DNA of 64,000 nt from Zygnema cylindricum (GCA_037447655.1 JBBHKE010003531.1:1-64000), one strand, 5' to 3'. Shown: positions 1 through 10,765, counted from the stretch's first letter. Translations and numbers: made by a program. Notes: generated from the sequence alone by a model not told the origin.

Positions 1-987
1 GAGGAAGAGGGAAAAGGAGAGGGAGAGGGAGAGGGAGAAATTATGTGGGCTCCGTTGCCCCATAGAATGTGCATTTCACAAGTAGCCACTAGGATAACAT
101 CGACCCATTTTGCTTCCCCTAATGATAACTGCCACCGTAGCAAGCAATGACTATCACTGTGACCAATATCACTCGTGTGAGGACAAGACTCCCCTGAGTC
201 CAACGCAAAAAAAAACATTGAATTTGCTACCCTTAATGTTAGCCAATGATGACCTATTTATACAGAAGGTCATCTGGAAAGAGGCGCCTAAAAAATTAGT
301 AAGTTCTAGTTTGCCAACTCTCATCTACCTATTACTAAACCCTCCCTAGTCTGCCTACTCTCACCTACCTATTACTAAACCCTAGACCAATAGGATGACT
401 GTACAGTACTAGAAGGTACATTGGCCTATATACTTCTTGTACGGCCATTGTGCGACAAGGCCTTGCTAGTGACACCTATCAAATCGGAAGCCATGGTTCC
501 TCCTCCCATTTTCTTAAGTGTCCAGTAAGGTGCCGCCACGTGTTATCACGTGACGCTATCTCCGAAAGCCACCAAAAGTTAATTTCGGGTTGGCAGCTGG
601 GATGTCGTCCGTTCGATCAAAGTATATTTACACGGTCCGATGTGTGCGCGATTTGCGTGCGTGCGCGCTGTCGGTTCATATGTTTCGTTTGAATATATTC
701 GTGCCATCATTATTTAGATATATGTAAAACCTTTTAAGTGTATCGTTTCATAAATGTCTTAGTGGATATGGCTTACGACTACATAGTAGTCCACTGACCC
801 AGGTTCATATCCGGACTTAGGCAACATTTTGCTAAATCATCCTCTACTTCAATCTACCACCTTCAAAATAAGGCGGCAGCCATGGCGTGCCTTTGATCCT
901 CTCTCTCTCTCTCTCTCTCTTTCTCTCACACACACTTTAAAGTCTAACTAAAACATAGAAGTGAACTATTAAATACCTTGTTTTAAC
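1..987. other. Left-edge repeat region, probably the 3' LTR side of the outer Copia element
   Basis: No supported gene. The first 40 bases are a (GA/GGGAGA) purine tract, and a (CT)n microsatellite lies near 899-920. On the minus strand the degenerate outer Copia polyprotein ends near 1000 and is followed by a purine run and then TGTTAAAAC at about 988. That is the expected layout of polypurine tract and 3' LTR start, so much of this stretch may be that LTR. I found no matching 5' LTR to prove it. Confidence 0.4.
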
Positions 988-988
988 A

Positions 989-3797
989 CGCTCCTTCATT
1001 CCTAGTCACTTTTCAGTTCTAGTCCACTTCTTTTTCTGCATTAAATAAGTTTAGGCGACGACACAAATTTAGTAATCATATAGGCTATCATCTGTCCATC
1101 TGGTTTGTACATCAATTTGACAACTTTATTTTCCACTTTCTCTCTAACATAGCTTAGCGTAACATCCATGTGTTTTGCTTTAAAGTGGTGTTTCGGATTG
1201 GCCACAATAGCAATGGCAGCTTGATTATCACAGAAGACATTTTCAATTCCACTATTTATAAATCCTAATTCTTGAAGTAAACTTTTGACCCACATCAACT
1301 CTTTTACCGCCGCACAAGCAACCATATATTCAGCCTCCATTGTAGACCAAGCAATGACCCTTTGTTGTTTGCTACTCCAACACCAAGCACCCTCCCCAAT
1401 TTTCAAGATATATCCAGAAGTAGATCTTCTAACAAGGACATCACCATAACTAGCATCACTCCAAGTGGTGATGTTAATATTTCCCCCTCCCAAATGCAAC
1501 CATAAATCTCGAGTCTTGATTAGATACCTCATTACTCTCTTAGCTGCCTCACAGTCTCTCTTTCTCGGATTGTTAAGACTTCTACTGAAGACACCAACCA
1601 CTACAGCTATCTCCGACTTAGTGCAGTTCATAAAATAAATGAGACCGCCTACGACCTGTCGGTAAGGAATTCTTTCCATAAACTCTCACTCTTCCCCACT
1701 TATATCATCATTCAATGTAATCAATCCTCCCTCAGCATTTCTTTCATTCACTTTTTTCAACTCTATAACAGTTGTACATCCATTGGCCTTCTCCATTCCA
1801 AATCTCTCAAGCATATTACCTATCGCCTCTTTTTGAGTTGATCTAAATATTTTCTTTTCCGTATCTGTTTTGATATGAATTCCCAGTATATACTTTGCCT
1901 CCCCTAACTCTTTCATATCGAATTGACTGCTCAATTTTTTCTTAGGTTTTGTGATCATTTCCAAAGACTTACTGAATATCAACAGATCATCCACATAAAC
2001 AACAATATAAATGACTGTATTCTCATCCTCAAACATGTAAATAGAGTGGTCCGAGCTGACTCTAATGAATCCCAACTTGGTAAATAACTCATCCAACTTG
2101 ATGTTCTATTGTCGTAGCGCCTGTTTTAGTTCATAAAGGGACTTAATTAACTTGCAAACCTTGCTCTCCTCCACTTTCTCAACAAACCCCTCATAAAGTT
2201 TGATAAAGATCTCTTCCTGCAATTCTTCGTGGAAGAACGCGGTCTTCATAATCATGTGATGTACTTCCATGTCTTCCGCTGCGGCCAAACTTAGCAAATT
2301 TTTGACCAATGGAAACCTCACCACTGGTACAAAGGTTTCCTCGTAGTCTATTCCCTCCTTCTGTGTGTACACCTTTGCCACTAAACGAGCCCTGAATCTC
2401 TCAATAGAGTTGTCAAGATTCATTTTTAACTTAAAAACCCATTTACATTCTATAGGTCTTCTATCCGGATGATAATCTACCAACTCCCAAGTTTTAGCCT
2501 CCACAATTGAGTTTATTTCAACATTTATTGCAATTGTCTATCTCTCACACTCTTTATTGTTAATATCCTCCTCTTATGTTTGAGGCTCATCTGGGTGTGT
2601 CATTCTTGTAAGCTGATTGTTTACCTATTTGTCTTGCAACCTTTTACTCATCCTTCTTCCTCTTTCAATTTCAAAGGTAGGTATAGAAGGCATCCTCGTG
2701 TTCCTTCTTATAGGTTCCTCTTCTTTCCTTTCCTATGATTCCGTTCCTCTTTTAGATTCTCCCATTTCCTCGAATTCCGTTCCTGTATCGGATTCTCCCC
2801 TTTCCTCGGATTCCGTTCCTCGTTCAAATTCTCCTTTTTCTTCGAAGTCAGTTAATATTATTTCTTCAAATCTGGTACAATTCTGATTTTCACAACTTTG
2901 TTATATTTTAACGGATTTATCGATTTTCCTTCATCGATTACATCTAAATGTTTTACTAGAATAACATCTTTTCTTTTTAGGTCATACACTGTGTATCCTT
3001 TTACATCATCATCATATTCAGTTTGGCACTCCCTTTACATCCATATTCGAATTATACTTGTTCGTATCCAAACAATAAACTTGACTTTGAAATACTCTAA
3101 GATGAGACACATCCGGCTTTCTACAGGTCCATTTTTCATATTGAGTTTCTCCCTTTAAAGCTGAGGTGAGGACTCTGTTCCTTATGTAGTTAAAATAATT
3201 CGGTGCTTCAACCCAAAATTGTTTCCCTATTCTCTTGTCACGTAGCATGCTCACAGCGCTTTCTCTTAATGTTCTATTTAGTTTTTTCTGCAACTCCATT
3301 TTGCTTTGGATAATCAAGTACGGTTTTTTGATAATGAATTCCCTTTTCTCTTAAATATTGTTCAAATTGATTTGAGGTGTATTCTTACCCATTCTCACTT
3401 TTAATCCTCTTTATATAGGTTTCGTGTAACTTCTCACTCCATGCCTTGTACTCTTTAAAAACTCTAAAAACCTCACTTTTGGTTTTTATAAAACATACCT
3501 TCGAGTATCTTGACCAATCATCAGTAAAGGTGAGCATATACCTCTTTCCACCGGCCGATGGAAACCGAGCTACCCCCCATACATCAGTATGGACATGATC
3601 TATAACTTTTTCTCCTTTAAAAGTTCCATGTTCTAAAAAGGGAAGCTTATGGAATTTTCCTTTAGCACATCCATTGTAGTCATCCATTATTACCTCATTT
3701 TTGTAGTCTAGTCCATCAACTATCTTTTTATGTCTCATTCCCTCCAGTCTATCCTTGTGAACATGACCCAGACTATCCTTGTGAACATGACCCAGAC
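989..3797 (-). pseudogene. Outer Copia polyprotein remnant: integrase, reverse transcriptase, RNase H
   Basis: Decayed Ty1/copia Pol read on the minus strand in several broken frames: integrase core (about 3797-3018), RT N-terminal part (2504-2106), RT palm with the YVDD motif (2096-1686) and RNase H with its WSDASYGD, MEAEYM and CDNQAA blocks (1679-1041). The frame is interrupted by stops and shifts, so no functional protein is expected. It is clearly related to, but older than, the intact plus-strand copy at 5079-9437. A 24-bp tandem duplication sits at 3751-3797 in the integrase zinc-binding region. The N-terminal side of the same element continues at 10766-11250, on the far side of the nested insertions. 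Confidence 0.85.
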
Positions 3798-4030
3798 TGT
3801 AAAAGGGGCACGATACACCACAACACGTTACAATGCACAGCGGAAAACACCAAGGATCTTCCCGTAGCAACAACAGGAATACACAGAAATCACAGACAAG
3901 GTTAAGCTTTATTACTTGAGAGAGAGTACAAGGTTGCGCTAGCTGTGTAGGTCTACTTCAGGTGCCCCATTCACTTGGTCTACTCGCCTATTTAAACTAG
4001 CTAACTGCTAGTCAACCTAGTACTATACAG

Positions 4031-4052
4031 CTGTACACGTGGACCTTCGCGG
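4031..4052. repeat. 22-bp direct repeat, left flank of the inner Copia element
   Basis: Exact copy of 10483-10504, beginning CTGTACACGTGG and ending TTCGCGG. With the two preceding bases AG the match is 24 bp. Much longer than the 4-6 bp duplication made by Copia integrases. Confidence 0.85.
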
Positions 4053-5098
4053 TGTAGAAACTAATGGTTTTTATTAGTATTTTCTAGGTCTGAAAAGAAA
4101 TATAGAAGCCGAGGCAGTCTATCTCTAACTTCTCTCTCCAACTCTCAAACTTGTCGCAATCACTGAGAAGATGGAGAGGAAGCTAGAGCCATGGCTACCT
4201 TGGCTATCCTGAGGTTTACGGGAATTTTATATTAGAGTTTATTTATTTAAAAGGTATGTGCCGGCGGCAGGATTTGATCCTTGTACCTACCGGCCGGCAG
4301 ACAGGAAATAGCCGGTAGCCTTAACCGTTAAGACTAGGATTAATGTTACGTAGTATATAGTTTGATAATTAATTAAATATGTATACGTATGATAATTCAT
4401 TTAACTATAACAGATTACGGGATACATAGATCCGGTAATATATAAAGTACGGATTACGGTACGGACTAAAATCAATACCGTGCATTTGTTTCGTAAGTGA
4501 AACAAATACCGCGCATGTATTTATTACGGCTAAGATTAAATCCGAATTTAATCGGACGGCCGGGATTAGCGCCGAGATCGCGGAGGAAGATTTCGGCGGT
4601 TTGTGGCCATCGCCACATCGGATGACGCGTGGCGAAATTCCGTTGGATTGTGGAATCTCCGGAGATTACGGCACCGAATCCGGATTTGACATGTGTCGAC
4701 ATTTTGGCCATGTCGTACAATGTCCGTACCTAAAGTACATCGGCAGCTGTACTTTTGCGTACAGAACTCAATTCTGATTGGTTCCGTACACCAGTAGATA
4801 GAGTCTGTGAGAGAGATAGGACTTAGAAAAATTAGAAGATAGGACCCCCTCTCCCAGAGAGCTTCTGTACAAAAGGTCAACTTTGACCCTCCATAACTTA
4901 CTGCACAGGGGAGCAAATTCAGAGATTCTTTTTGCTATCGACTCAGGGGAGTCTTGCCTTCACAGGGGTGCAGGTGGTCAGGGTTTTTGTCTGCCAGAGT
5001 GGCAGTTATTTTTGCTGAAACACAAAGGGGTCAGGATTATCCTAGAGGCTTCTTGGAAGCTGTCTACTCTGAGGACTTATGGAGGTCTCAGAGTTTCA
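4053..5098 (+). repeat. 5' LTR of the inner Copia element
   Basis: Starts TGTAGAAA and ends GAGTTTCA, giving canonical TG...CA termini and about 1046 bp. Its last 20 bases contain the gag start codon (ATG at 5079). It contains an antisense tRNA-like module at 4254-4340. Reading frames on the minus strand here are shadows repeated in the 3' LTR and are not called as genes. Confidence 0.88.
4254..4340 (-). other. Antisense tRNA-like module in the 5' LTR of the inner element
   Basis: On the minus strand there is an A-box-like TTAACGGTTAAGGC followed about 40 bases later by a B-box-like GGATCAAATCC within a short stem (CAGGATTTGATCCTTG on plus). A full cloverleaf cannot be drawn, so this is tRNA-derived rather than a tRNA gene. 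The same module is in the 3' LTR (9652-9738) and in both LTRs of the second element. Confidence 0.45.
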
Positions 5099-8000
5099 GG
5101 TTATGGGCCTACCCTCTAGGGTACCAATCTTTAATGGAACTGGCTTCATATACTGGGAAAGTATGATGATAGGAGCTCTATGCGAAAAAAGGTTTTGGGG
5201 GATAGTGAGTGGACGGCTGAGGCGTCCATCAAGTCTTGGAATTCCTCCAGGGTTTGGAGGAAGCAGATTCACTAGGAAACGAGATCCACCTTCAACGGAA
5301 GAAACAAAAGAAGGAGAGGTGGTGGACAAAGGAAAGGAGAAGGAGACGACCACACCAATAGCAACTGGTTCAGCATTCATGTCACCTATTCCGAGGAACG
5401 AGGAGAATGATACTGAAACCTGGGACTTCAACAATATGGCGGCAAAGCACTTCATCCTACGCCATCTCACTCAAGGACTTACATGTCCTCATTTGCAGGT
5501 AGAAAGGGCATCCGATCTTTGGATGGCTCTCATAGAGATGTACCGAAGTGGTACGATTCAGCAACAACAGTTGGCTGATCAGAAAGTTAAGGAGTATGTA
5601 TACAAAGGGGGAAATATGTTGGATTTTTGCAATGAGCTTGCTACACTCTTCATGGAGCTAGAGAGTGCGGGAAAAGATTTTAGTGAAAAAGAAAAGGTTA
5701 ACTGTTTACTGATGAAGTTACCTGATGAGTTCGAGAACATAGTCAACCGTGTGCATGACTTGCCGGACTCAAGGTGGATATGGAACTCAGTGGTAGGGAT
5801 GATTCTCGTTCGAGAGAATATAATTGAGATCCGAAGGGGAGGAAAGAGTGGCCAAGCCTTGGCAACAGCGACTGATTGGAGGAACAAGGATTCCCAAAAA
5901 CCGGTCGGGAACTATAGGGGTAGGGAGCAGAAAAAACAGGCCGACGAGTTCGAACCAAGGGCTCCCAAAGGTTTATGTCATTTTTGTAAGAAACCAGGGC
6001 ACTATATGGCAGAGTGCACTAAGCTAACCGAGCTTCGGTTAAAGGAGGGGCAGACCGGTGGTACCCCGAGAGGAAAGAAAAAGGCCCTTGTCACACAGGT
6101 ACTTGAGGCTGAATCCGAGGACGAGGACGATGAGCTCCTTTTGGATGAGGAGTTGGAGGCGAAAAATGAGGTCGAAATTCTACGAAGGCAGAAATGTGCT
6201 TACGGTGGATTGAAAGGTGAAGCAGGCTGGATTGTAGATTCAGGTGCCTCCATGCACATGTGTAAGGATAGACACCTGTTCACTAAGATAAGAAAGATTC
6301 CCACCGTAGAGATAGAGTACGGGGATGGGAGGATAGTCACCACTACTCTTGTAGGATCGGTAGATCTAAAAGTGTTAGTAGAAGGAAAGACATCCATATT
6401 AACATTCTCCGATGTATTGTTTATTCCGGAGCTGAACAAAAATCTTATCTATACATCAGTATTAGATGATAAGGGTTTTTTTACTAGCACTAGGGAAGGA
6501 GTCTTTACTGCTAGTTTTGAGGATGATGTCTATTTCATTGCTGAGAAAGGTAGCCATGGGATGTTTAGGCTGATCTTAAGTAATGAAAAGAAGAAACTTT
6601 ATTATGCTGGTGTTCATGATATTATGATGTGGCATAAGAGGCTTGGGCATGTGAATCTAGATAAGTTAAGAGAGATGAAAAAGATGGGAGTGGTGGAAGG
6701 GATTCAGTTCAGTGATAGTGATGATATAAGTGATTGTAGTGGATGTGCTCAAGGTAAAGCACACAGATTACCCTTTCCTAAGTCAGCCACCTATAAGGGA
6801 GAAAAAATTCTAGATCTAGTACACACAGATATTTGGGGACCGGCTAAAGTGCCCTCACCGGGGGGGAAGAGATTTATGATGACTATAACTGATGATTGGT
6901 CTCGGTATTCTCGGGTATATTTTTTGAAAAACAAGTCCGAAGCTGAGGATTGTTTTAGACAATATAAAGCATGGAGCGAAAAACTTCATGAAACTCCAAT
7001 CAAGAGAGTAAGGAGTGACAATGGTGGAGAGTATACTTCTAACCAGTTTGAGGATTTTTTGAGGGAAGATGGGGTTCAACACCAAAAGACAGTCCCAAAA
7101 AATCAGGAACAGAATGGGGTAGCTGAAAGGTTAAATAGAACACTAAGTGATAGTGCTAGAAGTATGTTGTCAGATAAAAAGATAGGAAAAAGGTTTTGGG
7201 CAGAAGCAATGAACTGTGCTAATTACCTCAAGAATAGAGTTCTTACTTCAGCTATAAAAGATCAAACACCTTATGAGAGATGGACAGGCCGGAAACCAGA
7301 CATATCTCACTTAAAGGTTTTCGGCAGTCAAGTGTTCAGTCTAGATACTGATCGGTCCAATTGGAAGCTAGATCCTAAAGGAAAACCGGGATACTTATTA
7401 GGATATGATGAAGATGTTAAAGGATATAGAGTCTATGATCTAAAAAGGGAAGATATAATCTTAGTAAGGCATCTAGTAGTTATGGATGAAGGAAAGTCTG
7501 TGGATCCCTTCAAATATACGAAGTCAGTAAAAATCAGATTTGAGTCAGAAAATTCCGATGACTTTGAGTTTCCTAACTATCCAGGTTTTAGAGAAGATGA
7601 CATTCTTGCAGGAACAAATCAGACCGAAAAGGACTCGGCTGTGGAAACTCCATTGACAACTCTACTCGAAGCGGAAGACGTGGTGAAAATTGATTCGGAA
7701 TCAAGGGATAAGGGAGAAGCCGAGTTTGTTCGAAAGAATCCACGAGAACCATCTATTCCAGCCTCAGATTTTGAGGGGGGGAGGAGAAGTAGCAAAAGAC
7801 TGCAAGAAAAACAGGTTAATAACAAGGTAACTAAACTATCTCATCAAGATGAACCTCAAACTTATGGAGAGGCGATGACTTGTCCAGAAAGAAACCGGTG
7901 GAAGACAGCCATCAATGAGGAGATGGCTTCAATCATGGCAGCCGATACTTGGGAGCTGGTGGACTGTCCACCTAACCGAAAACCAATCGGTTGTAAGTGG

Positions 8001-9437
8001 GTTTTCAAATTAAAACTGAACCCAGATAACACGATCGAGCGCTACAAGGCCAGATTAGTGGCAAAGGGATTTACACAAAAGGAAGGAATTGACTACGAGG
8101 AAACCTTTGCCCCGGTGGTCAGATTTCCCTCCGTCCGCATACTTCTCAGTTTAGCAGCGGCGGAAGACATGGAAGTGCATCAGATGGACATCAAGACAGC
8201 CTTTTTGCATGGAGAATTGGAAGAGGAGATCTTCATGCGACAACCCGAAGGTTTTGTGGAGGAAGGAGAGGAGAGTAAGGTATGCCGGCTGATTAAATCT
8301 CTTTATGGTTTAAAACAGGCGCCTCGACAATGGAATAAGAAGCTTGATGAGTTTCTTACCGGTCTGGGATATATTCGGATCAGCTCAGATCACTCAATCT
8401 ATGTTTTCGAAGATGAGGAAGGTTTGATATTTATTGCAATTTATGTTGATGATTTGCTTGTTTTAAGTAAATCAATGGAAAAATTTAATAAACTGAAAAC
8501 CGATCTTAAGGGGAGATTTGAAATGAAGGATATGGGGGAAGCAAAATATATTTTGGGAATTCAAGTAGAGAGAGACCGAAAAAGAAAAATTATAAGATTG
8601 ACTCAAAAGGAAGCAATAGGGAACATGCTTGAAAAATTTCAAATGGATAAAGCTAATAGTAGTACAACTCCAATGGAGTTGAAGAGGGGAAGTGAGGGGA
8701 GTGAGGAAGAAGGAGTCATAGTCTTAGACGAAGAATTATCTCCTGAAGAACAGAAGTTCATGCAGACCATTCCTTACAAACAAGTAGTGGGAAGTCTAAT
8801 TTATTTTATGAATTGTACCCGGCCGGATTTAGCTGCAGCTGTAGGAGTGCTGGGTAGAAGTCTAAATGCTCCCACTAAGAAGGATTGGGAGGCAGCTAAG
8901 AGAGTCCTTAGATATTTAATAGGAACTAGGGATCTATGGTTGCATTTGGGTGGGGAGAATACTGACATCACTACTTGGAGTGATGCCAGTTATGGTGATG
9001 CTCCGATGAGGAGATGCACTTCTGGATATGTAATATATGTGGGTGATGGGGCTTGCTGTTGGAGTAGCAAACAGCAAAAGGTTATTGCTCAGTCCACCAT
9101 GGAGGCTGAGTATATGGCCTCTTGCTCTGCTGTAAAAGAATTGATGTGGGTCAAGTCTTTGCTTGGTGAGCTTGGTCACCTTAAGAGTGGTGTGCAGAAA
9201 ATATTTTGTGATAACCAGGCAGCAATCGCTATTTCTGCCAATCCTAAACATCATTTTAAAGCCAAACATATGGACATTAGACACAGCTTTGTTAGAGAGA
9301 AAGTAGAAAATAAAATAACCAGTTTAGAGTACCGACCAGATAGTGAGATGGTAGCAGATATGATGACCAAACCTGTGCCTTCCCCTAAGCTAATTTTTTG
9401 CAGGGAGAAGTGTGGTCTGAAATTAAAGATTGACTAG
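5079..9437 (+). CDS. Copia Gag-Pol polyprotein, 1452 aa, uninterrupted
   Basis: Single frame encoding the full Copia order Gag, protease, integrase, RT, RNase H. Visible landmarks: CCHC zinc knuckle from Cys300; protease Asp-Ser-Gly with Asp387; integrase HHCC domain starting at His519 and the DDE residues Asp584, Asp647 and Glu683; RT YVDD at 1122-1125; RNase H first aspartate Asp1302, followed by MEAEYM and CDNQAA blocks. All key residues are present and there is no stop, so this copy could be autonomous. The chosen ATG (5079) lies inside the 5' LTR. It is supported because the related element at 13640 starts at the same place (Met-Glu-x-x-Glu-Phe-Gln-Val-Met-Gly). The first codons after the LTR are also the primer-binding site. 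Confidence 0.95.
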   Translation: MEVSEFQVMGLPSRVPIFNGTGFIYWESMMIGALCEKRFWGIVSGRLRRPSSLGIPPGFGGSRFTRKRDPPSTEETKEGEVVDKGKEKETTTPIATGSAFMSPIPRNEENDTETWDFNNMAAKHFILRHLTQGLTCPHLQVERASDLWMALIEMYRSGTIQQQQLADQKVKEYVYKGGNMLDFCNELATLFMELESAGKDFSEKEKVNCLLMKLPDEFENIVNRVHDLPDSRWIWNSVVGMILVRENIIEIRRGGKSGQALATATDWRNKDSQKPVGNYRGREQKKQADEFEPRAPKGLCHFCKKPGHYMAECTKLTELRLKEGQTGGTPRGKKKALVTQVLEAESEDEDDELLLDEELEAKNEVEILRRQKCAYGGLKGEAGWIVDSGASMHMCKDRHLFTKIRKIPTVEIEYGDGRIVTTTLVGSVDLKVLVEGKTSILTFSDVLFIPELNKNLIYTSVLDDKGFFTSTREGVFTASFEDDVYFIAEKGSHGMFRLILSNEKKKLYYAGVHDIMMWHKRLGHVNLDKLREMKKMGVVEGIQFSDSDDISDCSGCAQGKAHRLPFPKSATYKGEKILDLVHTDIWGPAKVPSPGGKRFMMTITDDWSRYSRVYFLKNKSEAEDCFRQYKAWSEKLHETPIKRVRSDNGGEYTSNQFEDFLREDGVQHQKTVPKNQEQNGVAERLNRTLSDSARSMLSDKKIGKRFWAEAMNCANYLKNRVLTSAIKDQTPYERWTGRKPDISHLKVFGSQVFSLDTDRSNWKLDPKGKPGYLLGYDEDVKGYRVYDLKREDIILVRHLVVMDEGKSVDPFKYTKSVKIRFESENSDDFEFPNYPGFREDDILAGTNQTEKDSAVETPLTTLLEAEDVVKIDSESRDKGEAEFVRKNPREPSIPASDFEGGRRSSKRLQEKQVNNKVTKLSHQDEPQTYGEAMTCPERNRWKTAINEEMASIMAADTWELVDCPPNRKPIGCKWVFKLKLNPDNTIERYKARLVAKGFTQKEGIDYEETFAPVVRFPSVRILLSLAAAEDMEVHQMDIKTAFLHGELEEEIFMRQPEGFVEEGEESKVCRLIKSLYGLKQAPRQWNKKLDEFLTGLGYIRISSDHSIYVFEDEEGLIFIAIYVDDLLVLSKSMEKFNKLKTDLKGRFEMKDMGEAKYILGIQVERDRKRKIIRLTQKEAIGNMLEKFQMDKANSSTTPMELKRGSEGSEEEGVIVLDEELSPEEQKFMQTIPYKQVVGSLIYFMNCTRPDLAAAVGVLGRSLNAPTKKDWEAAKRVLRYLIGTRDLWLHLGGENTDITTWSDASYGDAPMRRCTSGYVIYVGDGACCWSSKQQKVIAQSTMEAEYMASCSAVKELMWVKSLLGELGHLKSGVQKIFCDNQAAIAISANPKHHFKAKHMDIRHSFVREKVENKITSLEYRPDSEMVADMMTKPVPSPKLIFCREKCGLKLKID
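5099..5113 (+). other. Primer-binding site of the inner Copia element (half-tRNA initiator Met type)
   Basis: Immediately after the LTR end TTTCA comes GGTTATGGGCCTACC. This complements the anticodon arm of plant initiator tRNA-Met (complement GGTTATGGGCCCACC) with one difference that still allows a G-U pair. It is not the 3'-acceptor complement TGGTATCAGAGC used by most plant Copia elements. Confidence 0.72.
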
Positions 9438-9442
9438 AAAAT

Positions 9443-9450
9443 ACGGGGAG
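9443..9450 (+). other. Polypurine tract of the inner Copia element
   Basis: ACGGGGAG sits directly before the 3' LTR start TGTAG, the usual position for plus-strand priming. The related element has AAGGGGAG in the same place. Confidence 0.7.
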
Positions 9451-10482
9451 TGTAGAAAATAATGGTTTTTATTAGTATTTTCTAGGTCTGAAAAGAAATA
9501 TAGAAGCCGAGTCAGTCTATCTCTAACTTCTCTCTCCAACTCTCAAACTTGTCGCAGTCACTGAGAAATTGGAGAGGAAGCTAGAGCCATGGCTACCTTA
9601 GCTATCCTGAGGTTTACCGGAATTTTATATTAGAGTTTATTTATTTAAAAGGTATGTGCCGGCGGCAGGATTTGATCCTTGTACCTACCGGCCGGCAGAC
9701 AGGAAATAGCCGATAGCCTTAGCCGTTAAGACTAGGATTAATTTTACGTAGTATATAGTTTGATAATTAATTAAATATGTATACGTATGATAATTCATTT
9801 AACTATAACAGATTAGGGGATACATAGATCCGGTAATATATAAAGTACGGATTACGGTACGGACTAAAATCAATACCGTGCATTTGTTTCGTAAGTGAAA
9901 CAAATACCACGCATGTATTTATTACGGCTAAGATTAAATCCGAATTTAATCGGACGGCCGGGATTAGCGCCGAGATCGCGGAGGAAGATTTCGGCGGTTT
10001 GTGGCCATCGCCACATCGGATGACGCGTGGCGAAATTCCGTTGGATTGTGGAATCTCCGGAGATTACGGCACCGAATCCGGATTTGACATGTGTAAACAT
10101 TTTGGCCATGTCGTACAATGTCCGTACCTAAAGTACATCGGCAGCTGTACTTTTGCGTACAGAACTCAATTCTGATTGGTTCCGTACACCAGTAGATAGA
10201 GTCTGTGAGAGAGATATGACTTAGAAAAATTAGAAGATAGGACCCCCTCTCCCAGAGAGCTTCTGTACAAAAGGTCAACTTTGACCCTCCATAACTTACT
10301 GCTCAGGGGAGCAAATTCAGAGATTCTTTTTGCTATCGACTCAGGGGAGTCTTGCCTTCACAGGGGTGCAGGTGGTCAGGGTTTTTTTTTGCCAGGGTGG
10401 CCGTTATTTTTGCTGAAACACAAAGGGGTCAGGATTATCCTAGAGGCTTCTTGGAAGCTGTCTACTCTGAGGACTTATGGAG
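9451..10482 (+). repeat. 3' LTR of the inner Copia element, right end truncated
   Basis: Nearly identical to 4053-5084 and preceded by the polypurine tract. Identity with the 5' LTR ends after TTATGGAG at 10482; the 14 bases that finish the 5' LTR are missing. The sequence then continues with a 22-bp duplicate of the left flank. Confidence 0.88.
9652..9738 (-). other. Antisense tRNA-like module in the 3' LTR of the inner element
   Basis: Same A-box-like and B-box-like blocks as 4254-4340, in the equivalent LTR position. Confidence 0.45.
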
Positions 10483-10504
10483 CTGTACACGTGGACCTTC
10501 GCGG
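10483..10504. repeat. 22-bp direct repeat, right flank of the inner Copia element
   Basis: Second copy of the 4031-4052 sequence, directly after the truncated 3' LTR. The remainder of the interrupted solo LTR begins at 10505. Confidence 0.85.
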
Positions 10505-10765
10505 CCAACCGAGATCTATCCAAAACTTCCTTCTAGAACTATACAGTTCCATCTACATTCTGCGGCGTTGCTATGCTGCGCTGCTGCGCTACTAAGTTGC
10601 TATGCTGCGCTGCTGCGCTACCAAGTTGCTATGCTGCCATGCTGCGCTGGTCCGGAATCGCAGCTGCGCTGCTCTGGAACCGCAACTGCGCTGCTCTGAA
10701 ATCGCAACTATAGCAGCCTAGCTTCAGCCACTAAGTACCCAATTCTGTAACCCTGTTACACAGAC

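Larger units (their letters stand above)
4053..10482 (+). mobile_element. Intact autonomous Ty1/copia LTR retrotransposon (inner element)
   Basis: Complete element: 5' LTR 4053-5098, primer-binding site 5099-5113, one Gag-Pol frame 5079-9437, polypurine tract 9443-9450, 3' LTR 9451-10482. The two LTRs differ at only scattered positions, so insertion is recent. It sits inside the solo LTR at 3798-10760. The right end is unusual: the 3' LTR stops 14 bases short of the TTTCA end seen at the 5' LTR and is followed by a 22-bp copy of the left flank instead of a 5-bp duplication. Confidence 0.93.
3798..10760. mobile_element. Solo LTR inserted in the outer Copia element, itself interrupted by the inner Copia element
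   Basis: The element begins TGTAAAAGGG at 3798 and ends CCCTGTTACA at 10760. It is flanked by a perfect 5-bp duplication CAGAC (3793-3797 and 10761-10765). Leaving out the inner Copia element (4053-10482) and one copy of the 22-bp flanking repeat, it is about 511 bp with TG...CA ends and no coding capacity, so a solo LTR is the simplest reading. A GCTGCGCTGCTGCGC-type microrepeat lies at about 10560-10640. Confidence 0.8.

Noticed and set aside
4254-4340. A true tRNA gene
   Set aside because: A- and B-box-like blocks are present, but no full cloverleaf or clear anticodon arm can be drawn.
4472-4916. Minus-strand frames in the 5' LTR (and the same at 9870-10278)
   Set aside because: They recur only because the two LTRs are duplicates and have no known domain.
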